The notes: generated by a model not told the origin, from the sequence alone. A stretch of 64,000 nucleotides of DNA from Bifidobacterium asteroides (GCF_030758775.1 NZ_CP132384.1:1984001-2048000); one strand, 5' to 3'. Shown: positions 1 through 9,278, counted from the stretch's first letter. Numbers and translations: made by a program.

Positions 1-10
1 ATCCTCCCAA

Positions 11-49
11 GTGAGCTGTGAGGGCGAAGCTTGGCCTTTCACAGCTCAC
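11..49. repeat. Large inverted repeat, possible terminator of an upstream gene
   Basis: Perfect 11-bp arms, GTGAGCTGTGA at 11-21 and TCACAGCTCAC at 39-49, flank a 17-nt loop. No T-tract follows on the plus strand. The position before the first gene fits a terminator of a gene lying left of the window, or a regulatory hairpin in the leader of the MFS gene at 174. Bases 50-173 hold no gene. Confidence 0.5.
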
Positions 50-173
50 AACAGGGGACGTGGTAAGCTGTATATTTATGGCATTTTTGTGAAAACCGCT
101 AAAGGAAGAGGCAGACAGGGAAATCACAAAGGCGGAAAAGACGAACAACGGCCTAGGGGCCGGAGAAGGAACA

Positions 174-1832
174 ATGGCAGAGGACGATAAAATCGTGGCT
201 GCAGATAGCGGCCAACATGAGCAGGAACGACGCGGCAGGCAGACAGCCAAGCAGATCAAGAAGCAGCAGGCCGCAGCCAAGCGCAAGGCCCGCAAACAGA
301 ATCCCAGACCTCACCGGGGCTGGAGCGAACGCCTGCATCTGACCGACATCAACGTGGTGGACAGGTCCACCCTTAAGCGGGCCATCGCCGGCACCGTGGT
401 CGGCAACTTCATGGAATGGTACGACGTGGGGGTCTACGGCTACCTAGCAGTCACCATCGGCCGCGTCTTCCTGTCTGACGCATCCGATGCCGTGCAACGG
501 CTCTTCTCCCTGGGTGTTTTCGCTGTCACCTTCATCGCCCGCCCCTTGGGCGGCGTGGTCCTGGGCCAGCTGGGCGACAAGGTCGGCCGCCAGCGCATTC
601 TGGCCTTCACCCTGCTGAGCATGTCCGCAGCCACCCTGCTGATCGGCCTTCTACCCAGCTATGCGGCCGTCGGTCCCCTGGCGCCCATCCTGCTCATCCT
701 GCTCAAGCTGATCCAGGGCTTCTCCACGGGCGGCGAGTACGCAGGCGCCTCCACCATGGTCACCGAGTACTCGCCGGACCGGCATCGCGGATTCTTCGCA
801 TCCCTGTTGGACGTGGGATCCTACTTCGGCTACGCCTTCGGAGCAGCCTTGGTCTCCTTGCTAGAGTTCTCCATTTCCCCGGAAGCCATGCTGGCCTGGG
901 GCTGGCGCATCCCCTTCATCATCGCTCTCCCGTTGGCCGCTATCGCGGTCTACTTCCGGGCCAAGGTCCAGGATACCCCCGCCTTCCGCCAGGCCCAGGA
1001 TGCCAGCGACGAGAAGACCAAGAGCCAACACAAGAGCCTGTTGGACCTGATCCGGGGCTATTGGCGGGAGCTGCTCATGGCCTTCATCCTGGTGGCCGCG
1101 GCCAACACCCTGAGCTACACGCTGACCGCCTACATGCCCACCTACCTGTCGGGCACCCTGCACTACAACACGGCCCAGGCCAACCTGCTCTCCCTGCCGG
1201 TCCTGCTCATGGTGGCCTGCTGCATCCCCATTACCGGAGCCCTTTCAGACCGCTTCGGCCGCAAGAAGGTGCTGTTCATGGGGGCCTTCACCGGACTGTG
1301 CCTGGCCCTGCCGGCCTTCCGACTGTTGGAGCATGAGACCACAGGTGCCGTCTTCGGCGGACTGGTTCTGCTGGCCATCCCGGTCATCTTCTTCGTGGCC
1401 AACCTGGCCTCCACCCTGCCGGCCCTCTTCCCCACTGCCTCCCGTTACGGCGGCATGGGACTGTCTTACAACCTGGCCGTAGCCGTCTTTGGCGGAACCG
1501 CACCTGTCATCATGGAAGGACTGGTGACCGCGACTGGCAAGTCCCTGGCACCCGCCTACTGGATCATGTTCACTTCGACCTGCGGTCTGATCACCGTGCT
1601 CTTCCTTGCAGAGACCGCGCGGCGCCCCATGCCTGGCACTCTGCCCACCGTGCTCAACCGGCAGGAGGCACGCGACCTGGTGGCCACACAGGACCGCAAC
1701 CCCGATCTGGACGTAAAGACCATCATCAAGGATGCCGAAGAGAGCGGAGTGCGCAAGACGCCGAAAAAGCTGGCTGCCGAGACGCGCAAACTTCTGGGCA
1801 TTCCCCGCTCGGGAGACAAAAACAAGAAATAG
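174..1832 (+). CDS. MFS transporter, MHS (metabolite:H+ symporter) family
   Basis: A 552-residue secondary carrier of the inner membrane, probably a proton symporter for a small organic solute. The first ~65 residues are a charged Lys/Arg/Gln-rich cytoplasmic tail. The MHS signature follows: NFMEWYDVGVYGYLA in TM1, then the loop GDKVGRQR after TM2, and FSTGGEYAG in TM5 near residue 185. The second half repeats the MFS loop as DRFGRKK. The C-terminal ~70 residues are again hydrophilic. The family includes ProP (proline/betaine), ShiA and KgtP; the sequence looks closest to ProP-like members, but the substrate cannot be read. The start is supported by GGAGAAGGAA just before the ATG. It stands alone and converges on the GH31 gene. 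Confidence 0.88.
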   Translation: MAEDDKIVAADSGQHEQERRGRQTAKQIKKQQAAAKRKARKQNPRPHRGWSERLHLTDINVVDRSTLKRAIAGTVVGNFMEWYDVGVYGYLAVTIGRVFLSDASDAVQRLFSLGVFAVTFIARPLGGVVLGQLGDKVGRQRILAFTLLSMSAATLLIGLLPSYAAVGPLAPILLILLKLIQGFSTGGEYAGASTMVTEYSPDRHRGFFASLLDVGSYFGYAFGAALVSLLEFSISPEAMLAWGWRIPFIIALPLAAIAVYFRAKVQDTPAFRQAQDASDEKTKSQHKSLLDLIRGYWRELLMAFILVAAANTLSYTLTAYMPTYLSGTLHYNTAQANLLSLPVLLMVACCIPITGALSDRFGRKKVLFMGAFTGLCLALPAFRLLEHETTGAVFGGLVLLAIPVIFFVANLASTLPALFPTASRYGGMGLSYNLAVAVFGGTAPVIMEGLVTATGKSLAPAYWIMFTSTCGLITVLFLAETARRPMPGTLPTVLNRQEARDLVATQDRNPDLDVKTIIKDAEESGVRKTPKKLAAETRKLLGIPRSGDKNKK

Positions 1833-1986
1833 GTACCGCATTCAAGGCGGAGGAACGTCTACTAGCTCAGGTTGTGGGAGTTGAGTCCAAATTGAAGACA
1901 GGATGCTATCTTCTCTTCCGATAATCGGGATGAAGATAAGGGTTTTGCACCGCCAGCATCTGGAGAAGGCGCCAAGCACAACATTC

Positions 1987-2028
1987 GGCTGGTGGGCCAG
2001 GAATGGTTTCCGTTCTGGCCCACCAGCC
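1987..2028 (+). terminator. Strong hairpin terminator between convergent genes
   Basis: A perfect 14-bp stem, GGCTGGTGGGCCAG at 1987-2000 and its complement at 2015-2028, encloses a 14-nt loop and is followed by AATTTTA on the plus strand. It lies about 150 bp after the MFS stop and 137 bp beyond the GH31 stop, so it may serve both convergent genes. The rest of 1833-2164 holds no convincing gene. Confidence 0.75.
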
Positions 2029-2164
2029 AATTTTATCCGCGAATTTGATCTCACCAATCAGAGATATAAATACCCATTACCACTGGTTTCGGCAAAACCG
2101 ATGTTGAGAAGCACAGCTTTTGCCGGCTCTTTCTGCTCTTCAGACAAGAACGGATAGTCTTCAT

Positions 2165-4279
2165 CTAGACCAGACCTAGGAGTCCGTGGTCTTTCCCGTC
2201 ACGCGCGAATACTGGGATAACATCAATCGGAGTCTGAACCTGCACCTCTTGGCCACCTCTTAATTCCTCACCCGTGTGCAGGTTACGCCAACGAAGACCC
2301 TCATCACCAGGCAGCCAGACTTTCCTCGCTCTGGCACCTGCTTCGACGACGGGAGCCACCAGCAGATCGGGGCCGAACATGTATTCGTCCGATATATCCG
2401 CCGCCATCCTGTCTCCAGGGAATTCGAAGAACAGCCCCCGAACCAAAGGAAGACCGCATTCATGCGCCTCCCGGAAGAGACTTCGAGTATAGGGTCTCAT
2501 CACCTCCCTGGCCTTAATGAACTTGCGGAAGACCTGCTCAACCTGCGGTCCATAGCTCCAAGGTTCATTGTCGGCACCTGATGGCGAACGGCGGCATCCA
2601 CCAGCAGTTTTCACGCTCTCCTTGCCATCTGCGGAATGAAGGCTACGATCACCGTGGTTGCGCATCACAGGCAGGAAACATGAGAAGGCACACCATCTGG
2701 AAAGGAGCTCACGGAAGTCCTCCGTATCGACAATACCGTCATGGAAACCACCCATATCCGTGGTAAACCAAGGAATGCCAGCCATTCCCATATGTATGGC
2801 ACAGGTGATCTGCGAGCGCATATCTTCAAAAGTAGAACCGACATCACCTGACCAGACCAGTGATCCGTACCGTTGCGAACCCGCCCAGGCGCATCTGGTC
2901 AGATTGACGATCTGTCCCTTGGCGCCCTCAGCTACTTGTCCATCGTAGAAGCCCTTGTTATACAGCTGAGGATATATGTTGCCTACATTCAGATCGCTAC
3001 CGAGACTGTACCGGTAATTGCGGAAGTCGTATACTCCATACTCTGGTTCTGCCTCATCCAGCCAGAAAGCACGAACTCCTTTATCCCAGTAATTCTTCTT
3101 GCAGAGGTTCCAAACGAATTCCCGAGCACCAGGGTTGGTCGCATCGTAATTGACGCTAGGCTCTTCGAACATCATGTCCAAATCCAAACCTGCCTCGGTG
3201 CTGGTGAGGTAATTCCGCTTCTTCATTTCAACGAAATTCTCGGAGGTGATCGAGACCTGCGGCCATATGGACACCATGAGTTTGACGCCTAGTTGATCCA
3301 GCTCCCTGACCATGGCTGCCGGATCCGGCCAGAACTCATCCTCAAACCTGTAGTCACCCATGTGGGGCCAATGAAAGAAGTCAACCACGAGGAGATCCAA
3401 GGGTATATCTCTTTCCTTAAAACCATGGGCGACCTTTATTACCTGATCCTGATTCCAATATCGCAGCTTGCTCTGCCAAAATCCCAGACCCCATTCAGGC
3501 ATAACAGGGGCATGACCGGTGGCATCCGCATACTGTGACTCGATCTGCGCGTAGTCGTCACCAGCGGTGATCCAATAATCAATCTGATCACTAGAGCGCG
3601 CCTCCCATTCTGTTCTGTTCTTTCCAAAGATGGCCCTTCCAATGGCCGGATTGTGCCAGAGGAAGCCATACCCGGCAGAAGAAACGACAAAGGGCACGCT
3701 GGCCTGAGAATTGCGATGAGCGAGCTCGAAAGTACACCCTTTGATGTCCAAAATATTCTGCTGATATTCCCCCATACCGTACAGGTGCTCATCCTGCGAC
3801 GAAATGAACGAAACTTTCAGACCATAACTCCCGCCAGCTATTGGTTCATACTGTCTGGCTTTGAGCATCAGAGACCCGCCTGCTGGGGCCTCACGCAACA
3901 GGCATCGCCCCTTATCGTCCCAGAAACTCAGTTCGCACCTGAACACCTCATAGCCAACGCTTCCAACATAATGATGAGATGAGTGTGCCTTCACAATGAT
4001 CGAGCCATTGGTCAGTGTCGCTTCTCCCTTATTCCGGTCAAGACTTATGCTGCAGGACTCGTCAGATGTCTTGTCAATTTTGTTTTGATAATCTATCGTA
4101 TGCTGATTCGCCTCAACTACCTTGTCTTTGGGTAGCAGAGCCCAATCATGAGGATTAAAGGTATCGTTTCGAGTGGCCCTTACCCGAACGCTGTTCCGTC
4201 CCCAGGCTTCAATACGTATCGTCTCTCCGTCCCCGGTCCAAACCAGGTAATCCTGTCCAATTTGAAAATCCTCGTACAC
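2165..4279 (-). CDS. GH31 family alpha-glycosidase (alpha-glucosidase or alpha-xylosidase)
   Basis: A 704-residue cytoplasmic exo-alpha-glycosidase, with no signal peptide. The GH31 beta/alpha barrel carries GLGFWQSKLRY near residue 265. The predicted nucleophile is D408 in the motif WLDEAEPE and the acid/base is D479 in WSGDVGSTFED. An N-terminal beta domain precedes the barrel and beta domains follow it. Starts: a TTG at 4315 is in frame but lacks a ribosome site, while the GTG at 4279 has AAAGGAG five bases upstream, so the latter was chosen. It is the last gene of the binding-protein/permease operon and probably hydrolyses the sugar they import. GH31 includes alpha-glucosidase, alpha-xylosidase and transglucosylase; substrate is not decidable by eye. 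GC content is visibly lower than in the flanking genes. Confidence 0.9.
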   Translation of the reverse strand: MYEDFQIGQDYLVWTGDGETIRIEAWGRNSVRVRATRNDTFNPHDWALLPKDKVVEANQHTIDYQNKIDKTSDESCSISLDRNKGEATLTNGSIIVKAHSSHHYVGSVGYEVFRCELSFWDDKGRCLLREAPAGGSLMLKARQYEPIAGGSYGLKVSFISSQDEHLYGMGEYQQNILDIKGCTFELAHRNSQASVPFVVSSAGYGFLWHNPAIGRAIFGKNRTEWEARSSDQIDYWITAGDDYAQIESQYADATGHAPVMPEWGLGFWQSKLRYWNQDQVIKVAHGFKERDIPLDLLVVDFFHWPHMGDYRFEDEFWPDPAAMVRELDQLGVKLMVSIWPQVSITSENFVEMKKRNYLTSTEAGLDLDMMFEEPSVNYDATNPGAREFVWNLCKKNYWDKGVRAFWLDEAEPEYGVYDFRNYRYSLGSDLNVGNIYPQLYNKGFYDGQVAEGAKGQIVNLTRCAWAGSQRYGSLVWSGDVGSTFEDMRSQITCAIHMGMAGIPWFTTDMGGFHDGIVDTEDFRELLSRWCAFSCFLPVMRNHGDRSLHSADGKESVKTAGGCRRSPSGADNEPWSYGPQVEQVFRKFIKAREVMRPYTRSLFREAHECGLPLVRGLFFEFPGDRMAADISDEYMFGPDLLVAPVVEAGARARKVWLPGDEGLRWRNLHTGEELRGGQEVQVQTPIDVIPVFARDGKDHGLLGLV

Positions 4280-4317
4280 CTTGTCTCCTTTGTGCCATCC
4301 GTGATGGTTGCGCAAAC

Positions 4318-5130
4318 TCAGTCTTTAACAGCTCCTGCCGTAACCCCTGCCGCTACGTATTTCTGGGCAAAGACCAGCAATATCGTCGCTGGAATCGATG
4401 AGAGAACAGCAGTCGCCATCATCGGTCCCCACTCCTGTGTTTGAGCCCCGATATAGGCATATAGTCCCAAGGTTATCGGTCGCCTGCTGCCTCCACCATC
4501 CAGAGTACTGGCAAAGAGGAAGTCCGACCATGCCCACAAAAAGGCGAACAGGCTGACAGTAACAATGGAATTGCGTGACAGTGGGATGACGATGCTGATG
4601 AACCGCCTCATTTTTGTCGCGCCATCAACTTCTGCTGCCTCCAAGAGGGATATGGGAATGCTCTCCATGAATGAAGTCAGGAGCATAACCGCGAACGGAA
4701 CGGCAATTGTTGAATCCGCAAGTACCAGCCCGGGAATCGTATCAAGCAGGCCGATCTTGTTGTAGATCTCATAGAATCCCAGCGTGACAACAACGGCGGG
4801 AATCATCTGTGCGACAATCAACAGAAAACTGATCACTCTTGAGCCTCGTACACGCAATAGCGATAGGGCATATGCCGAGGGCAAGGCTATGAGCAAGGTC
4901 AAAATCACACAGCACAGGGCCAGGATGATCGAGGTGGCCAGATTGGGCAGCTGGATATCAAGCACTCTGGCGTAATTATCCAGAGTGAAATCCTTCGGAA
5001 ACAGGTCACCTGATCTGATGGACCCCTTTGCGGTGAAAGAGATATTGACCATCCAGTAAACAGGGAACAGCATAATAGCCGTGAAGAATATTCCCAGCGC
5101 AGTTTTGAGACCAGAATGTCTGTGCATCAT
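4318..5130 (-). CDS. CUT1 sugar ABC transporter permease, MalG-type
   Basis: A 270-residue inner-membrane subunit of a carbohydrate importer with about six TM helices. The ATPase-docking EAA loop reads EAAEVDGATKMRRFISIVIP. The start ATG at 5130 overlaps the stop of the preceding permease (TGATG) and has GGAGGAG upstream; a longer reading frame exists but would run inside that gene. It ends 38 bp before the GH31 start. It pairs with the permease at 5130-6080 and the binding protein at 6179-7369. No ATPase is encoded in the operon. Confidence 0.9.
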   Translation of the reverse strand: MMHRHSGLKTALGIFFTAIMLFPVYWMVNISFTAKGSIRSGDLFPKDFTLDNYARVLDIQLPNLATSIILALCCVILTLLIALPSAYALSLLRVRGSRVISFLLIVAQMIPAVVVTLGFYEIYNKIGLLDTIPGLVLADSTIAVPFAVMLLTSFMESIPISLLEAAEVDGATKMRRFISIVIPLSRNSIVTVSLFAFLWAWSDFLFASTLDGGGSRRPITLGLYAYIGAQTQEWGPMMATAVLSSIPATILLVFAQKYVAAGVTAGAVKD

Positions 5131-6080
5131 CAGTTCTCCTCCTGAGACTTCTGCACCCATAGGTAGATGAAACCGAACACCAGGGCGACCAGTATCAGGA
5201 TGCTGCCCAAAACCGCCGCCTGCGAGTACTTGATCGTGGCAGAAGTTCCCTTGCCGAAGGCCATGGAGTACGCCCACGTCGCCAGAGTTTTAGAGCTTCC
5301 TGTGCCCATGCTCATCACCCAGATCACGTCTACAACCTTCAAGGTGTATACGAAGCCGAGCAGCAGAGTAATGGATGTGACCGGCCGCAACAGCGGAAAC
5401 GTGATATTCCAGAATCGGTTCCAAGCATTACAACCGTCCAAGGCGGCAGCCTCATAAAGATCGACGCTGATATTCTGCAATCCCGAATAGAGAATAACCA
5501 AGTTGAAGGGAATGCCAAGCCAGATATTGGCAATGGTTACCGCCCACAGCGAATGATCTGCCTGCAGCCACCAAATTGGAGCAATACCGAATAAGCCGAG
5601 GAATTTGTTGAGAATTCCGCTATCCGGATTCATCATCCATTGCCATGTAGTCCCTGAGACGATCAGAGGCAAGAGCCAGGGGATGAGCATGATGCCACGC
5701 AAAAGTCCCGACAATTTGAAGTTATCGTTGAAGAATACCGCCAGAGCCAAACCAATAACGTATTGGAAGACCAGCGAAACCACCACAAAGATCAAAGTCT
5801 GCAGGACCACAGGCCAGAATTCAGATGAAGTGATCACCTCACGATAAATATCCAGCCCCGCGAACGGGGCATCGCCGGTAACGAAAGTGCGTCGAGTATA
5901 ACGATGCAGGCTCATCGATATGTTCTGGATGAGTGGCGCTGCATAGAAAATTAATAGGTAGACAATCAATGGCAGCACGAATCCGATTGCTGCTATCCGC
6001 CCGTCTAATCTGCGAAGTATGCCACTACGACGATTCGATCGTCTCGACAGCTCGCTCATTTCACTCGATTCGTGTTCCAT
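5130..6080 (-). CDS. CUT1 sugar ABC transporter permease, MalF-type
   Basis: A 316-residue inner-membrane permease with six or seven TM segments. After a basic N-terminus (SRRSNRRSGILRR), TM1 begins around residue 30. The EAA loop EAAALDGCNAWNRFWNITFPLLRP docks the ATPase. It forms the heterodimeric channel with the MalG-type partner, with which it overlaps by one base at the stop/start. The substrate is presumably the alpha-linked oligosaccharide cleaved by the GH31 enzyme of the same operon (inference). The ribosome site before ATG 6080 is weak (AAAGGGACGG). Confidence 0.9.
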   Translation of the reverse strand: MEHESSEMSELSRRSNRRSGILRRLDGRIAAIGFVLPLIVYLLIFYAAPLIQNISMSLHRYTRRTFVTGDAPFAGLDIYREVITSSEFWPVVLQTLIFVVVSLVFQYVIGLALAVFFNDNFKLSGLLRGIMLIPWLLPLIVSGTTWQWMMNPDSGILNKFLGLFGIAPIWWLQADHSLWAVTIANIWLGIPFNLVILYSGLQNISVDLYEAAALDGCNAWNRFWNITFPLLRPVTSITLLLGFVYTLKVVDVIWVMSMGTGSSKTLATWAYSMAFGKGTSATIKYSQAAVLGSILILVALVFGFIYLWVQKSQEEN

Positions 6081-6178
6081 GGAGTCCCGTCCCTTTCACA
6101 CACGTCTTCAATATCCAATCCACGGCGGTACAGGGGTCAAATCAGACCTCCGATACCGCCGAGGATGTTTGCTTCACT

Positions 6179-7369
6179 TCATTGCTTGTTGAGAGCATTC
6201 AGCAGGGATTCAGATAGAGAAGCGGAAGTCTCTTCATACTTAAGGCCGAGATCGGAAGTACGGCCCTGAGCTTTCTCGATTGAAGCTTCCCACTGGGCTA
6301 GTCCGGCGTTTTCCTTTACCTGGCGGCTACGCACGCTCTTCTTGGCGGAAAGATTGCTCAATGCGTTATTAACCTTGAAGAGTTTGTCAGGCTCAGACAA
6401 GCACGAAATCACCTTTACTGCCTTGTCATAATGCTCTTTGGCATTTTTCTTGTGTGTTGCCACCATGGCGAATTCACCACCAGTGGGGACCGGGGCCACA
6501 CCGCCGTCCTTGGCGGGGATGGGGATCATTTTGGCATTTGCCTTGTCGGCCTCTGCCTGCATCCAAGTGCCAATTTCAACGAAACCATAGTCTCCGGCAA
6601 GGAAAAGATCCCAAGCGGCCGATTGCGTATCGGTGGTTGCGGACTTGGGGGCCCAACCCTTCTTTATCCAGCCCGCAAGCAGATTCTGAGCATCAGTCCG
6701 TGCCTGTGAATCCGGATGCTTCAAATCGCCCTTGGCGCCCCAGAACCAGGGCAAAAATTGGAATACGCCCTCTTCACCGGATATCCCGGAAAATGCAATT
6801 CCCTTATGACCGGAATTAACCACAGCCTCAATTGCTTTATTCAGCGAATCCCAATCATGGATACTAGAGACATCGACTCCTGCCTCACTAATGATTTTGG
6901 GATTATAAATAAGGCCTAATGTGTTGGATCCACCGAGTGGAACTCCGTAGGTCACCTTGTTTACAATCCCTGGCGCCTCTAAGTTGGCATCATAGCCCGT
7001 TGCTTTCAGACCGGTTTCATCCCCGCCGGCGACCAAAGCAGCATCAACTGCCGAAGGAATCATGGGGTTGTCAATCACAGCTACATCTGGGCCATTGTCT
7101 TCCTTGACGGCAGTAGTCAGATTATTAAGCAAATCGGATGTGGCGATGGACTGTCGCTTGATGGTGTACCCTTCCGGAGCGCAGGATTTGACCAGCTTAT
7201 CGAACTCGGATCCATTGGTATGACGCGTCCAGTCGTCCCAGAACTGTATGGTCTTATCGTTCTTCCCAGCCTCTTTTGACGAGGAACCACAGGCACTTAC
7301 CCCAAAGGTAGTAGCACAGACGCACACCAGTGCCGCCGTTTTGATCATCGCCGACTTTATCCTTTGCAT
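6179..7369 (-). CDS. Extracellular sugar-binding lipoprotein (CUT1)
   Basis: A 396-residue solute-binding protein that captures sugar outside the cell for the two downstream permeases. It starts at ATG 7369, preceded by AAGGAGGAG. The lipoprotein signal is MQRIKSAMIKTAAL followed by the lipobox VSAC, after which a Ser/Lys linker leads into the mature domain. The family fold is visible in GVPLGGSNTLGLIYNPKII and in the terminal helices. First gene of the GH31 operon. Its promoter region contains the twin LacI-type operators at 7432-7460, so it should be repressed by the divergent LacI protein. Confidence 0.92.
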   Translation of the reverse strand: MQRIKSAMIKTAALVCVCATTFGVSACGSSSKEAGKNDKTIQFWDDWTRHTNGSEFDKLVKSCAPEGYTIKRQSIATSDLLNNLTTAVKEDNGPDVAVIDNPMIPSAVDAALVAGGDETGLKATGYDANLEAPGIVNKVTYGVPLGGSNTLGLIYNPKIISEAGVDVSSIHDWDSLNKAIEAVVNSGHKGIAFSGISGEEGVFQFLPWFWGAKGDLKHPDSQARTDAQNLLAGWIKKGWAPKSATTDTQSAAWDLFLAGDYGFVEIGTWMQAEADKANAKMIPIPAKDGGVAPVPTGGEFAMVATHKKNAKEHYDKAVKVISCLSEPDKLFKVNNALSNLSAKKSVRSRQVKENAGLAQWEASIEKAQGRTSDLGLKYEETSASLSESLLNALNKQ

Positions 7370-7431
7370 ATAAACTCCTCCTTGAGTATTCCGCTCAGTC
7401 TTCATTGTGGAAGTAAGGTTTACAACCACTA

Positions 7432-7460
7432 TGTAAACCGGTTTTACAAACCGGTTTACA
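7432..7460. promoter_or_regulatory. Twin LacI-family operators in the GH31/lacI divergent region
   Basis: Two copies of the 10-bp palindrome AAACCGGTTT, at 7435-7444 and 7448-7457, sit with centres 13 bp apart. Each is embedded in GTAAACCGGTTT-like sequence with a central CG, as in LacI-family operators. They lie 63 bp upstream of the binding-protein gene and 137 bp upstream of the regulator gene, so one repressor could control both directions. Clear -35/-10 boxes were not identified. Confidence 0.8.
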
Positions 7461-7596
7461 TCACTATATACCGCCACCTGATCCTACGCAAATCACCATT
7501 CTGGAATCGGGCATTCTTCAGCTCTGAAGCAAGACTTATCTAAGCCCGCGGGATATCATGAATGGTAATCCCAAAATGGTTGAAAGGAACGGCACA

Positions 7597-8607
7597 GTGT
7601 CCACCATCAATGATGTGGCCAGAGAGGCAGGCGTCTCGAAAACAACCGTTTCCTTTGTTCTCACTGGCTTTCGATCAGTCTCGAAAGAAACAGAAGCCAA
7701 AGTCAGAGCAGCTATGGACAAGCTAGGATATGTGGCCAATCATTCCGCACAAAGTCTGTCAACCTCCAAAACGAACACTATAGGTGTCATCACCAGCAAC
7801 CGACAAGGTGCATACTTCGAGCTGGCCAGAGGCGCTTATATCAATTGGCTCTCGAAGGCGGCGACCAGCGCAGGTTACGATATGCTCATCGTCAACGACC
7901 CGGATGGAACGGCCACAGCCAATGTCTGCCAGTCGCACAAGGCGGATGGCCTCATTTTTCTGGATGTACGGAGGAAAGACCCTCGAATCCTGTTTGCTGC
8001 CAAGTCAGGAATACCGACTGTCTGTCTTGGCGTTCCCGATGACAGGATGAATCTGGATGTTGTCGACACGGATTTCGGACATGCAGCATCTAGCATGGTC
8101 GAGAAACTTGCGTCTGAAGGTCATAACAACATCTGCCTGATAACCCTGCCCCAGCCCATTCTGGACCAGGAACTCAATGACACATTCAGATTTATCCAAT
8201 CTGCCAACAAGACTTCCCAACGCCTTGGTCTCAATCTCAGCATCCGTACTTGTACCACTGATACGGAAAAAATCGAAAGCGAGCTTGATGGCATCCTATC
8301 CATGCAGGAAGGGACAACCGCTTATATCATCCAAAATGAATCTGCAACCCTGGTCTTTCATCACCTCATGGAAATCAGACACATACCCATTCCTGAGCAA
8401 TATTCAGTATTGGTCTCATGCGAGAAACAGATGTCAGATGCGCTCTATATGCCATTTTCGGCCTGGCAGAATGATGTTCAGCTTGTCACTGAAACGGCAG
8501 TAAAAACGCTCATCAACCACTTCAGACACCCAAAGCGCAAGCCCCAATTCAAGCTTCTGCAAGGGCAATATATGGACCGCGGCACTATTGCGTCGCCCTG
8601 GGAGTAA
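7597..8607 (+). CDS. LacI-family transcriptional regulator
   Basis: A 336-residue DNA-binding sugar sensor. The N-terminal helix-turn-helix STINDVAREAGVSKTTVSFV is followed by the hinge region (ANHSAQSLSTSKTNTIGVI) and a periplasmic-binding-protein-like effector domain. An earlier ATG at 7558 is in frame, but the GTG at 7597 has GAAAGGAAC at good spacing and gives the usual LacI N-terminus, so it was preferred. It is divergent from the GH31 transport operon and separated from it by the twin palindromes it most likely binds. The effector is unknown and is presumably the imported sugar. Confidence 0.92.
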   Translation: MSTINDVAREAGVSKTTVSFVLTGFRSVSKETEAKVRAAMDKLGYVANHSAQSLSTSKTNTIGVITSNRQGAYFELARGAYINWLSKAATSAGYDMLIVNDPDGTATANVCQSHKADGLIFLDVRRKDPRILFAAKSGIPTVCLGVPDDRMNLDVVDTDFGHAASSMVEKLASEGHNNICLITLPQPILDQELNDTFRFIQSANKTSQRLGLNLSIRTCTTDTEKIESELDGILSMQEGTTAYIIQNESATLVFHHLMEIRHIPIPEQYSVLVSCEKQMSDALYMPFSAWQNDVQLVTETAVKTLINHFRHPKRKPQFKLLQGQYMDRGTIASPWE

Positions 8608-8684
8608 ACCTATCCATCATCATGAAAGAGAAGAGCCGTGTCTGGAAACTCGTGCTCGATTGGCCAAAACCCGGCGGTGGTAAT

Positions 8685-9089
8685 TTATCGGACCGGATGA
8701 TTCACCAAATCGCGCTCGATCCAGGCCATGACCAGCCTGGCCAGAGCATCAACCTCTGCATCGGTCAGAGCCCGGCCGCGCGGGATGTGGTGCCAGCGCT
8801 CGATGCACCCACGGCAGCAGGTGGCCGTGGCATGCTGGGCTGTGAAGACCGGATGCCCGCGGTAGGGGGTCTGCTTGCCGTCCTTCAAAGGGTGGGCAGG
8901 CCCCACACGCTTGGCCAGCATCTCATGGGCGTGGCGGTCGATGGTATCCCTGCCCTTGGCGCGGGCGTAGGCGCGATCCTTGGCCGATAAAGAGAATCCA
9001 GCGCGGAAGCGCGAATGCCCCAATCTGGCAAGCGTGTGCTGAATCCAGGCCTCATCTGCCCCGGCCGACGCTGATCCGCTGCTGGTCAT
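8685..9089 (-). CDS. DUF4186 family protein
   Basis: A 134-residue soluble protein of unknown function. The conserved family block is complete: RFRAGFSLSAKDRAYARAKG, then DGKQTPYRGHPVFTAQHATA, then TCCRGCIERWHHIPRGR, ending with a WIE motif. The His and Cys residues in HPVF, QHAT, CCRGC and WHHIP could bind metal (inference). The start chosen is ATG 9089, with GGAGG about ten bases upstream; a longer frame to 9176 is possible but would overlap the inverted repeat in the shared promoter region. It is divergent from the cyclopropane-synthase-like gene and convergent with lacI. Confidence 0.85.
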   Translation of the reverse strand: MTSSGSASAGADEAWIQHTLARLGHSRFRAGFSLSAKDRAYARAKGRDTIDRHAHEMLAKRVGPAHPLKDGKQTPYRGHPVFTAQHATATCCRGCIERWHHIPRGRALTDAEVDALARLVMAWIERDLVNHPVR

Positions 9090-9170
9090 TTCCTGCTCGC
9101 CTCCCTGTTCAGCCTTACCAAAGAGTCTGTACCCAGGCAAGGTTTCCCATGCGGAATAATTCACTGAACA

Positions 9171-9194
9171 TGACACTGATAGGGACCAGTGTCA
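9171..9194. promoter_or_regulatory. Inverted repeat in the DUF4186/cfa divergent region
   Basis: Perfect 8-bp arms, TGACACTG at 9171-9178 and CAGTGTCA at 9187-9194, are separated by 8 bp. It lies between two divergent genes, 82 bp before one start and 85 bp before the other, so it is placed as an operator for one or both. No regulator gene is adjacent. Confidence 0.5.
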
Positions 9195-9278
9195 GGGGTA
9201 GGGTGAAAACAGTACTTGTATCCACTAACTACCAGACCCGCCATGTTCGGTCATGTCCGGGTCACACAAGGGGGCTTC

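Noticed and set aside
1903-2157. 84-codon open frame between the MFS and GH31 genes
   Set aside because: It runs through the strong terminator hairpin and has no ribosome site.
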